Positions 11,096 through 20,335 of a DNA stretch of 64,000 bases are shown one piece after another. This DNA comes from Colocasia esculenta. Lineage: Eukaryota > Streptophyta > Magnoliopsida > Alismatales > Araceae. Where the stretch lies: NCBI GenBank assembly GCA_014218235.1, contig CM024758.1:98431698-98495697 (forward strand). Direction: 5' to 3'. Under the pieces are notes generated by a model. That model did no database searches. It was given only the letters and a program-made list of their open reading frames with translations, and was not told the origin of the DNA. The position numbers were made by a program, and so were the translations under genes. Within the stretch, counting starts at the first letter, position 1, and each line of letters begins with the position of its first letter.

Positions 11096-11289
11096 TTAAG
11101 AAGAAAGGTTAAGAAGAAACTTCAAGAAAAGACAGAAGGAGCAATCAACAAAAGTACAAGAAAATATCAAGAAAAGCAATGGCTGCAGCATGGGAAAATG
11201 ATGACTCAAGCTCTAGCTCCTCAAGCTCTGAATCTGACACAGAAGAAGCACACTGTGCCTTCATGGCACATCTTGAATAAAAGGAAAGC

Positions 11290-12734
11290 CTTAGAGCATC
11301 TAAATGGATTTTAGATAGTGGATGCTCAAGGCACATGACTGGAGATAGGAAGTTATTCTTTTCAATCACATCTGATAAAAGGAAGTAATCTTTGGAAATA
11401 ATCAGAAAGGAAAAGTGGTTGGTCAAGGAAATATCTCAACAAAATCAAAATTCTTGATTGAAGATGTATTATGTGTTGAAGGGCTGAAGCACAATCTCTT
11501 GAGTATAAGTCACTGTGTGACAAAGGTCATCAGGTACAATTTTTAAAAGATAAATGTGTCATTGCCAAAGGAAGTGAGAAGATTTTTGAAGCAGTCAGAC
11601 ATAAAACCTGTACATATTACATCTAGAAGATCTAAAGAGAAAATGACTGCCTATCAACTAAAGATTCAGAAGACTTTGATTTATGGCATCGAAGGTTGGG
11701 GCATGCTAGCCCTCAGTGATAAAGAAACTTCAAAAGTATGATCTAGTTAGAGGTCTTCCAAATGTAAAGACAAACATTCAAGGATCTGCTCTGCATGCAT
11801 TAAAGGAAAACAAGTCAAGTCTTCATTCTAGCAAAAGAACATAGTGACAACCACCAAACCTTTGGAATTATTACATATGGATCAGTTTGGACCAATGCGA
11901 ACTACTAGCCTTGGTGGAAATTATATGGATATGTAGTAGTGGATGACTATTCAAGATTCACATGGGTCTCCTTCCAGCAATCCAAAAGTGATACATTTCC
12001 TGCATTTTTAAGCTCAGCAAATTTCTGGAAAAGGATAACAAATTCAACATTATAAGTATTCGATCAGATCATGGTGGAGAATTTCAAAACAAAGTGTTTA
12101 CTGATTATTGTGAAGAAAATGGAATATAACACAACTTCTCAGCTCCAAGAACACCTCAACAAAATGGAGTGGTAGAACGGAAAAATAGAACATTACTTGA
12201 CATGGCAATGACTATGCTGTCAGATTGCTATCTGCCGAAATATCTCTGGGCTGAAGCTGTCAATACTGCATGTTATATCATCAATCGTGCCATGATAAGA
12301 CCCATACTCAAGAAAACTTCATACGAATTACTCAAAGGTAAAAAGCCTAGCTTATCTCATCTAAAACCTTTTGGTTGCAAATGTTATGTCTTGAATAATG
12401 GAAAAGATAACCTAGATAAACTTGATGAATGCGGTACTGAAGGTATATTTTTAGGATATGTATCTAAACCAAGATGATTTAGAGTCCTAAATAGACAAAC
12501 TCTAACCATAGAACAAATTGTTCATGTAATTTTTTTATGAAACTAACCCCTCCATTAAGGAAGAAAAAGAACACGACAGTGAAGCAGAAAATTTAAGTAA
12601 GGAACTCGAAGGCTCATCTCTGAATGATGAAGAAAACAACTAGAAGATTTACAACAGACAAGGACAACACTTGATGATCTACCCAAGAATGGAAATTTCT
12701 CAAAGATCATCCTGAAGAAAACATTCTAGGACGA
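11290..12734 (+). pseudogene. copia-2 protease and integrase (left arm), interrupted at 12734
   Basis: The protease motif DSGCSRHMTGD is at about 11315-11345. The pre-integrase segment (LWHRRLGHA-like, 11680-11710), DQFGPM (11880), DHGGEF (12070) and VERKNRTLLDMAM (12170) follow, then a 102-residue open piece (12169-12477) with FGCKCYVLNN and GTEGIFLGY. Many one-base indels are present. The frame then runs into the solo LTR at 12735. Copia sequence resumes at 17157 after the LTR. RT and RNase H are missing. Confidence 0.85.
12730..12734 (+). repeat. target-site duplication GACGA, left copy
   Basis: It is identical to 17157-17161 on the other side of the solo LTR. Confidence 0.85.
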
Positions 12735-13159
12735 TGTGGAACGTGGGATTTTTTTTCTTTTTTTTTCACGATTTCTTTAAATGCATCACGTGCGCGACGT
12801 GTGCTTCCCCTCTTTCTTTCGAGGAGAGGGTTTTCCTTTATCTTACAGGCGTGCCAGACTGTTTACGCGAAACAGACAAAGAGATTTATTTTGTGAGGCG
12901 CATTGGGTGCGAGCCCGGAAGCCCTCGGATTTTTCATTTCATTTATTTGTTTTCCCGCATGCGCTCGTATTTTTTCCAGGGCGATTGGAGTGGTTGTGTA
13001 CTGGACTGCTCCTCACCGACTGAAGTCGATGTTTCATTTACATCGAGTGAAAACTCGAAGACCTTCGATGCAATATGTTTGTTAAAAGACCATATGCCAA
13101 AACTTAAAGGAAATAGACGACAAAAAAATTTCCACTATTTCATTCAAAGGCATTTGTGC

Positions 13160-13410
13160 CATTTACATTTACGCTCGCAACGGGGTGTTTGTGCCTCCGT
13201 CGGCGTTTACAAACATGACGATGACATTCACATCGGTGACGAGGTATTTATGCCTCCGTCGGACATTCACATAATATATCATCTTGTTTATGCTCGCAAT
13301 GGGTGTTTTTGCCTCAGTCGGGCATTTACAAACCTGTCATTTCATTTACGTCGATGGCGGGGCGTTTATGTCTCCGTTGGACATTTGCACAACTTGCCTC
13401 AACATGTGTC
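13160..13410 (+). repeat. about 61-bp minisatellite MS1 in LTR-A
   Basis: About four units share GGGGTGTTTGTGCCTCCGT followed by GGCGTTTACA. The same unit recurs at 17400-17570, 39100-39400, 45580-45750, 54300-54660 and 62060-62480. Confidence 0.85.
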
Positions 13411-13774
13411 CTTTTATGACACAGAAAGAATTATGCACGGACCAATACATGCCGGGCTTTATGTATTAACCTACGGCGTCTTGGCACGGACGGTCTCTGG
13501 GACTCTTAAACGAGTCTCCCACGAACACCGAACGAACGAGAGTGAGAGGGCTCGGAGCTCTCGCAGGGCGCTCCAGGCGTTTCTTGCGCGAGCTTTTTTT
13601 TTTTGAGAGCCAGTCCTCTCTTCGGGGGGGGATCGGACGAAACTCCAAGAGGCCCGGGAGCTATCGCAGAGTGCCAGGGACTTCCTCTCTCCGAGATGTG
13701 GGGTCTTTCCCTCTCAGGTGTGTGTCTCCAAGTCTCCTCTTCCAGGTATGCGCGCCCTTGTTGTTTCTTAACTT

Positions 13775-14225
13775 TCTTGGACATCTCGGCCGTTGTCTGG
13801 CTTTATGGGACATCCCTGGCATTTGGTGACTTTTTCGGACATCCCGGCCGTTTTCTGGCTTTACGGGACATCCCTGGCATTTTCTGGCTTTCTCGGACAT
13901 CCCGACCGTTTTCTGGATTTACGGGACATCCCTGGCATGTTCTGGCTTTCTCGGACATCCCGACCGTTTTCTGGCTTTACGGGACATCTCTGGCATTTTC
14001 TGGCTTTCTCGGACATCCCGGCCGTTTTCTGACTTTACGGGACATCCCTGGCATGTTCTGGCTTTCTCGGACATCCCGGCCGTTTTCTAGCTTTACGGGA
14101 CATCCCTGGCATTTTTTGGCTTTCTCGGACGTCCCGACCGTTTTCTGGCTTTATAGGACATCCCTGGCATTTTCTGGCTTTCTCGGACATCCCGGCCGTT
14201 TTCTGGCGTCATGGGACATTCCTGT
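13775..14225 (+). repeat. 58-bp (2 x 29) minisatellite MS2 in LTR-A
   Basis: About eight units alternate GGACATCCCGGCCGTTTTC and GGGACATCCCTGGCATTTTC halves, each followed by TGGCTTT. They recur at 17790-17970 and, inverted, at 38240-38760. Long open frames here come from the repeat, not from a gene. Confidence 0.9.
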
Positions 14226-14384
14226 CATTTGGTGACATTTCCCGAGGACCCCCCTCAGGTCCGGCTTCAAGTCACACCCAGGAGAGCGCACGCCACTTTA
14301 TAGAAGCGACGTGGGTCCGCTCCACCGGGCTGGACAAGAGGCGTGACTGTTGGGCTATCTTTGCCATTTTCCATGCCACGGGGA

Positions 14385-14570
14385 CGTATCCGTGATTTTC
14401 TGGGAGCAGGGGTACTTCTGCGATTTTATCCTTCGTAGGGATATTTCTGCAGTTGTATCCTTCACGGGGATATTTCTACAATTTTATCCTTCATTGGGAC
14501 ATTTCTGCAATTTTATCCTTCATAGGGACATTTCTACAATTTTCTCAGAAACAAGGACATTCCCGCAAAT
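14385..14570 (+). repeat. about 33-bp minisatellite MS3 in LTR-A
   Basis: Five or so units share ATTTCTGCAATTTTATCCTTC with small changes. They recur inverted at 37930-38075. Confidence 0.8.
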
Positions 14571-14940
14571 TTCTGGATAACAGGAATATATGTGTATTTT
14601 TGACGTACACATACACAAACTTTATATCCTCGGGGGCTTTGTGCAATTTCACAGAAGCTTGGGCCCGTGTACAGGGCATATGTGCAATTTTACACACATG
14701 CACAGATTTTCTCCTCCCCAGGGGCCTTTGTGTAATTCTACAGAAACCGGGTCCCGCACTGGGGTCTTCATACGGAGAACCAACATGTCCCCTCCCTCCA
14801 AAAGGTAGGGGACTTCTCTTGAGGGTCTGCGCGAGAGAATTCTTGAGCGCCAGGCGGCCTCAAGTTTCGCCGGGACGCGAGAGCGTCTCTCCAGCGTGGG
14901 GGAAGAAAAAACCCTTCGCTTCGAATGGAGGTTGCCCCTC

Positions 14941-14949
14941 TATTTATAG
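14941..14949 (+). promoter_or_regulatory. TATA box of LTR-A
   Basis: TATTTATAGG after a CCCCTC run. The equivalent box is present in other LTR-A copies (18304, 55012, and minus strand at 37534-37543). Confidence 0.65.
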
Positions 14950-15083
14950 GGCGCTGGTAAGGCGGTTCGGCGGGGGTGCGCGGTTCGACGGGGGTCGAAG
15001 CGCACGAGCGCTGGACCAGCGGGTCCCATACAATGCATAGAGTGCAAATACTTGTTCACTACAAACTGAAATTCAAATGATGT

Positions 15084-15452
15084 CTAAGCCCTCATGGCGA
15101 CGACAACCAAACCTATGAGGATAACAACAAGAAGCAATATGATCAACAACATAATCATGACGATAGCATGATTGTGATTGCCATGGGGTGGTTGTCCTCT
15201 CCTTGTAGGGACTCGTGGTTCATGGTGTGCATATGATGCTTGGCTATGTACTTGAGAAGACGTGGCTCGTCTTAACATTCCATTGTACGCATGTTGCCCT
15301 TCTTCTAAAGATGTGAACCACTTAAATTGTGTCCCTGGATAACCATTCACTTGATCATAGTAATCCGACCAACTATAATATACTCCTGGTCGGCGCCCCA
15401 CCCAAACTACATAGCACTTAAATTTGGCCATAAGTACGTGATTACTAGTGTC
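15084..15452 (-). pseudogene. RNase H1 N-terminal (hybrid-binding) domain exon with hydrophobic tail, left-arm copy
   Basis: The exon starts after a TTGCAG acceptor and reads KCYVVWVGRRPGVYYSW, then QVNGYPG and FKWFTSLEEGQHAYN. This is the RNase H1 N-terminal / caulimovirus P6-type domain that binds RNA:DNA hybrids (conserved Y-VW-GR-PGVY-SW and the G-x-FK--T-EEA pattern). A His/Arg-rich linker follows, and then about 23 residues of Ile, Leu, Val and Met (MIMLLIILLLVVILIGLVVV) before the stop, which looks like a tail anchor. The right-arm copy has one extra base before this tail and loses it. It is separated from its upstream exons here, so it is a fragment. Confidence 0.72.
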
Positions 15453-15648
15453 CTGCAACATGATAATAGTTGAACTCAGAAGATAAGACAAGTAGCATTG
15501 ATGATCATCTGACAAAACATGGTAGGAACATAACTTAAAAAGAGTACATGAACATAATTCAATAATCCTATGAGATACTAGAAACATGCATAAGTAGACA
15601 ATGAAAAGTAGCTAGGATAGATGAAGTAGACTATTACACCCATACACC

Positions 15649-16314
15649 TCACGATGTTGCATTACGAAGCCATGGTAATGCATCCTCCTCATCAAGTGAC
15701 ATGAACCATGCTCTCTTTTTAGGCTTCTCAAAAAGGGTTAACGTTGCAAACAATAAGTCCTGGCTATATCTTGACAATGACTTCATCCTCACAACACATT
15801 CCCTCATCGTGTAATTCTCTTGTTGTGCTGAGGGTGCTGAGGAGGAGCCTGGGAATAATTTTTTGGCCATATTGATCCGTTCATTGTTCAACATGCAATA
15901 TTGTGTCAGTGCCATTGGGTCACTTTCTCTTTCGGGAAAGCATGTACATTGGTGTGCTTTGCCTTTTCTCTGGAGATGTTGCCTCATCCTCGTTCGGTTG
16001 GTTGTTTGTCGGTGTCTTTTCCCTTACTGGTTGGGATGAGGGATAATAAGGTTGAGAAGACGATGGGTAAAAAAAAAGGTTGAAATTGTCATCATCCACT
16101 GATTGGATGTGATTGGATTGTAACCCCATCGCACTAAACTGTTCTCGACCAACACTATCATCATCTCCAAAAGATCGGCGAGGCTCCACATCTACATCTT
16201 GAGTAGACCCCATGAAATGACACCCTCGGACAGTCGTTTTCCCACAAAGGATTTCCAATTCTCTTCTATAAGGGAAGGGTTTCTCCAAGACTTTCTTGAA
16301 ATCCACGCTAGACT
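15649..16314 (-). pseudogene. Myb/SANT-like gene, C-terminal exon fragment (left arm)
   Basis: It matches 36168-36831 on the other strand: VDFKKVLEKPFPYRRELEILCGKTTVRG, then a Ser/Pro/Glu-rich linker with a basic cluster (RKRK) and a final helical segment (LFEKPKKRAWFMSLDEED). This is the tail usual in plant Myb/SANT-like proteins related to PIF/Harbinger ORF1. The left arm ends at about 16420, so both SANT domains are missing. One frameshift lies near 15930-15985. Confidence 0.75.
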
Positions 16315-16489
16315 GCGTTATTGAATGAAAGAAAAAATAATTGGGTTACCCAAATTAGTAATGACAACCTAAGCGCATACATTTATACATTGAAAAATAT
16401 AATATTTGCCTTACCGCAATGACAACCTAAGCGCATACAAAAATACATTGAAAAATTAGTAAGACCAGGGCCATGGGGCGCCGGACTTG

Positions 16490-16715
16490 GCCCCTGGTCC
16501 GGCGGGGGTGTACCCCGCCTGGTCCGGCGGGGGTGTACCTCTCCTGGTCCGGCAGGGGTGCACCCCGCCTGTTCTGGCGGGGGGTCCCTGCTGGTCCGAC
16601 GGGGGTGCACCCCGCCTGGTCTGGCGGGGGTGCACCCCGCCTGGCCTGGCGGGGGTGCACCCGCCTAGTCCGCGGGGGTGCACCTGCTGGCCGCGCGCCT
16701 GGCCCGCCTATAAAA
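16490..16715 (+). repeat. GC-rich 25-27-bp minisatellite MS4 with a second TATA-like box
   Basis: About eight units share CCTGGTCYGGCGGGGGTGCA. TATAAAA follows at 16709. The MS4 family also occurs at 18480-18690. The long open frames on both strands are repeat artefacts. Confidence 0.8.
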
Positions 16716-17156
16716 GGGGGTGGGCCACCCCCTCCCTTAGCCTTTTCCCACGGGAGCTCTGGGATTTCCGGGTTTGTCTGTTCACGACACGTGGAGTGCA
16801 CGTACACACGCACGCCCACGTGCATCCGACGTGCGTCTTTGCCCGTTTCACGTGCGTTTGACCCCATTTTTTGAGGGCACGTGCATTTGACCTTTCCAGA
16901 CCCATCTGAGTTGTGCACGATCTTGGACGCAAGTCCAGGCATCGAGTTTCGGCTGTCCGGGGTGCGTATTTCCGCTGTTGATGGGCCTTTGGAATGTCAT
17001 ACTCCGGATCGTTCCGAGTTGACATGCGGACTCAAACCCGTTTATCTCAGGTGTTCGAGTGGGGAGGCCGGGGTTTATTCCCGGACTTATGTGGCTTCCC
17101 CGCGAATTTGCCACCCGGGGCTTGTTTAAATCCCGATATTTTTTTCGGGTTCAACA

Positions 17157-17161
17157 GACGA
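17157..17161 (+). repeat. target-site duplication GACGA, right copy
   Basis: It is identical to 12730-12734. Copia-2 sequence resumes here. Confidence 0.85.
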
Positions 17162-17395
17162 CCAGATGACAAGGTAAGAACAAGAGGTATGTTAATGTCC
17201 TATGAATATAGTGCACATATTTCTCTAAATAGCTCCAGCTTTGGAGAATTTCTTGGGTTACAGTCTCATAGCTAGGACTAGGTTGGAGAATCTGTGGACT
17301 CTCAGGTTCCTCCCTCCCTCAGAAACTATGCATAGGAGCCTTTTCACCTTCTTTCCATTCACTCCTTTTCCAAAAAAATGTAGGTCCAGTGGTAA
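17162..17395 (+). pseudogene. copia-2 pol remnant after the solo LTR, then unassigned DNA
   Basis: The first 60 bases continue the copia linker (DDKVRTRG...). After about 17226 I recognise nothing. The RT and RNase H that should follow are absent. Confidence 0.55.
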
Positions 17396-19114
17396 CCCTT
17401 GCACCGCAGCGGAGTGTTTGTACCTCCGTCGAGCCTTCATAAACATGTCAAGTAATGCGCGCTCACAATGGGGTATTTGTGCCTCCATCGGTCGCTTACA
17501 TATCACGACATTCACATTTACGTCGACGACAGGGTGTTTGTACCTCCGTCGGACAAACTTGCCTCTACGCATGTCGTTTTCTAACACGGGAGGACTTATA
17601 CATCACTGCCAAATGATGGGGTTTGTATAGTGACCTGCAGCGTCTTGGCAACGGGCGGCAAGCTTCCGGCGAGTGGAGCACAGACGGAATGATCCCACGA
17701 ACGTCGGAACGATTGGGAATTCAGCGGGAAAAGACGAGAGCTCTCGCAAGCAGGGGCTTCTCCGGACCTTCCCGGGGGGTTTGCGCATTTTCTGGCTTTC
17801 TCGGGTATCCCGGCCGTTTTCTGGCTTCATGGGACATTCTTGTCATTTTTTGGCTTTCTCGGACATCCCGGCCGTTTTCTGACTTTATGGGACATCCCTG
17901 TCATTTTCTGGCTTTCTCAGACATCCCGGCCGTTTTCTGGTTTCATGGGACATTCCTGTCATTTGGCGACATTTCCTGAGAATACCCATGGGTCCGGCTT
18001 CAAGTCACACCCAGGAGAGCGCACGCCATTTCATAGAAGCGACGTGGGTCCTGCTCCACCGGGTTGGACAAGAGGCGCGAACCGTGAAGCTATCTTTGCC
18101 ATCCCTCGCGCCGCAAGGACGTGGGGTCTTCATACGGGGAATAAACATGTCTCCCTCCCAAAGGAGGGAGACTTCTCCTCAGCGCCAGAGAGTCCGCCCC
18201 AAGTTTCGCTAGAGCGGGGGAGAGAGCCCGCAGGCGAGGGTCTCCGCGCGAGAGCTTCGCACGTCTGGAAGCCGGGGGGGGAAGAATGAAGGCCCTGCCC
18301 CTCTATTTATAGGGGTTTTGGCAAGTGGTTTGGCGGGGGTCCGTGGTTTGGCGGGGGCCGACGTACACGCCCGCCAGACTAGTGGGTCCCGCACACGGGA
18401 GCCCGTAGGCCCGCCGAACCAGCTGGAAGGCCTGCACACCAGTAGACAGGCCCGCCAGACCATTGGACTGGTCTGCCGGGGGGGCTGCCTGGCTCGACGG
18501 GGGTCCCCCTGCCTGGCCCGCCTGGTTTGGCGGGGGTGGCTCCCCGCATGGTCTGGCGGGTGGCACCCCTACTTGGTCTGGCGGGGGTGCGCCCCCCGCC
18601 TGGTCTGGCGGGGGTGGCACCCCTACCTGGTCTGGCGAGGGGTGGCCCCCTGCCTGGTCTGGCGGGGTGTCCCCCTGCCTGGGCCATTTCCTAGGGAGCT
18701 TTGTGGGATTTTTGGGGTTTGTTGGTTGTTCACGGCACGTGCAGTGCACGTGCACATGTGCGCCCAGTGCATCTGACGTGCATCCAACGTGCGTTTTTGC
18801 CCGTTTCACGTGCGTTTGACTCCGTTTTTGGAGGGCACATGCATTTGATTTTTTCGGACCCATCCGCGTCAGGCACGGTCTTGAACGTGAGTCCGGACAT
18901 CGAGTTTCGGCTGTCCGGGGTGCGTATTTCTGCTGTTGACGGGACTTTTGAACGTCATACTCCGGATCGTTCCGAGTTGACACGCGGACTCGAATCCGTT
19001 TATCTCAGGTGTTTGAGTAGGGAGGCCGGGGTTCATTCCCGGGCATTGGTGGCTTTTTCGGGCGAATTTGCCGCCCAGGGCTTTTTTAAATCCCGATATT
19101 TTTCGGGTTCAACA
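17396..19114 (+). repeat. LTR-A copy, 5'-truncated, followed by internal sequence
   Basis: It begins inside MS1 and carries MS2 (17790-17970), a TATTTATAGG box (18304), MS4 (18480-18690) and ends TTTCGGGTTCAACA at 19114. The sequence after the end (AATGCCCCCCACGGGATATCC-like) is shared with 55686, so it is a 5'-side LTR with the start of an element interior attached. No TGG-type primer site is visible next to the LTR end. Confidence 0.75.
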
Positions 19115-20335
19115 AATGCCCCCCACGGGATATCCATCAGAGACGAAGACGAAGGCGGGTGTCTCGTGGCGATCTTCAAACTCTACCCTTGGTCTTAATG
19201 ACTTGGTGGGGAGTTGGGTTGAAAACCACAGCAATGCGCTTCAGCATTTGTCCAGCGTCGCCAGCAACTTGGACAACAATTTATCGTCGTCGTTTTTGCC
19301 GGCGATCAAACTTGCTATGCTTCTCGCGCTAAGCCATCAGCTCTCATCGCTCGCATATTTTTCAGATTTGTTTTCAACTCAAGAGTTCCCACGAGAGGAC
19401 CTAGGAGAGTGTACATCACTTCATAGAAGCGACGTGGACCCGCTCCACCAGGTCAACCCTACGGGTGAGTTTCATTGAAGAGTTGCTACAGGGCTTTGTT
19501 CGGAGTTGACTTTCGCTTTCTCCATCTGAGTCGTGTCCTCTTTGACTTTACTCAGAATCTGGTTTCAACATCCTTCTTCTGAAACTTGCCCTTTTTGCTT
19601 TGCTCGAGAATTTGATTTGGTTGGAGGTTTGACCGGTGGGACTTGTCTTCGAGACTTTGCTCAACGACTTATCATTTGACCGATGAGGCTTATCTCGGGC
19701 TCCTTTACATTTAAGGAATGCCAAGTTTCATATTGCTGACCATAATTTCTTTTGGCACCATCGCAGCCTTTGCCTGCACTCCTTCGCCTTTTCGGGGGTC
19801 CCATTTGGCATCCCCCTTTCGGACTTCGCATTTCTCGCGTTCTTCAAGATCTGATGCAACATCTTGATACTGGGGCTGGCCTTCTCGGGGCTCTGCCCGA
19901 CAACTACTTCAGATCTCGAGTTACTCGACGGGTATGGCCCGTTGGCCCGGGCGACATCAGCTTGAACTTTACGTTTCTGGCATTCTTCTAGATCTGGTGC
20001 AACATTTTGGGTGCTGGGGCTGGCCCTTTTGGGGCTTTGCCCAACGACCTGACTTTGATATTTAGTCGATAAGGTTTTCCTTTTCTGGCTTTGCTTCTCG
20101 ACCTGCTATTGCATTTTCTCTTTCTGAGATTTGCCTGATCGGCTTTTCTCAGGCTTCTTCTTGACACCTTCTTCTTGAATCTTGCATTTCGCGCATTCTT
20201 CAAGATTCGATGTAAGGTTTTGGTGCCGGGGCTGGCCCTTTTTTCTGGCTTGGTCCGGCGACCGCTTCTTATTTGGGCTGCTTGATGGGTACGACCCGTC
20301 TTGCTCGAGCGACATTTCCCTCCCCTTAAAGAGGT
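19115..20335. other. LTR-A element interior, unrecognised, with three imperfect repeats
   Basis: No coding domain is recognised on either strand. Three direct imperfect copies of a motif beginning TTCTTCAAGAT and containing TGGGGCTGGCC start near 19835, 19980 and 20191. The Lys/Arg-rich minus-strand frames across them follow from repeated composition. Confidence 0.5.

Larger units (their letters stand above)
12735..17156 (+). mobile_element. solo LTR-A with nested Myb-gene fragment, inserted in copia-2
   Basis: It starts TGTGGAACGTGG and ends CGGGTTCAACA, and is flanked on both sides by GACGA (12730-12734 and 17157-17161), a 5-bp target duplication. Upstream the copia frame ends ENILG and downstream continues with DDKVRTRG, so the LTR sits in copia-2 pol. 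Inside are three minisatellite blocks, a TATTTATAGG box (14941), a 1.4-kb Myb/hybrid-binding gene fragment on the minus strand (15037-16457), a GC-rich minisatellite (16490-16690) and a second TATAAAA (16709). Without the nested fragment it is about 3.0 kb. Confidence 0.85.

Noticed and set aside
13603..14235. 210-residue open frame rich in FLGHPGRFL repeats
   Set aside because: It is translated MS2 minisatellite inside an LTR. The unit (58 bp) gives open frames in several phases and in the inverted copy at 38178-38865.
15649..16314. possible independent gene on the left arm
   Set aside because: It is the truncated duplicate of the Myb gene tail at 36168-36831.
16427..16942. Pro/Gly-rich open frames on both strands, collagen-like
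   Set aside because: They follow from the GC-rich MS4 repeat. No start context, homology or conservation supports a protein.
18303..18983. 226-residue Pro-rich minus-strand frame
   Set aside because: Same MS4 artefact in the second LTR-A copy.
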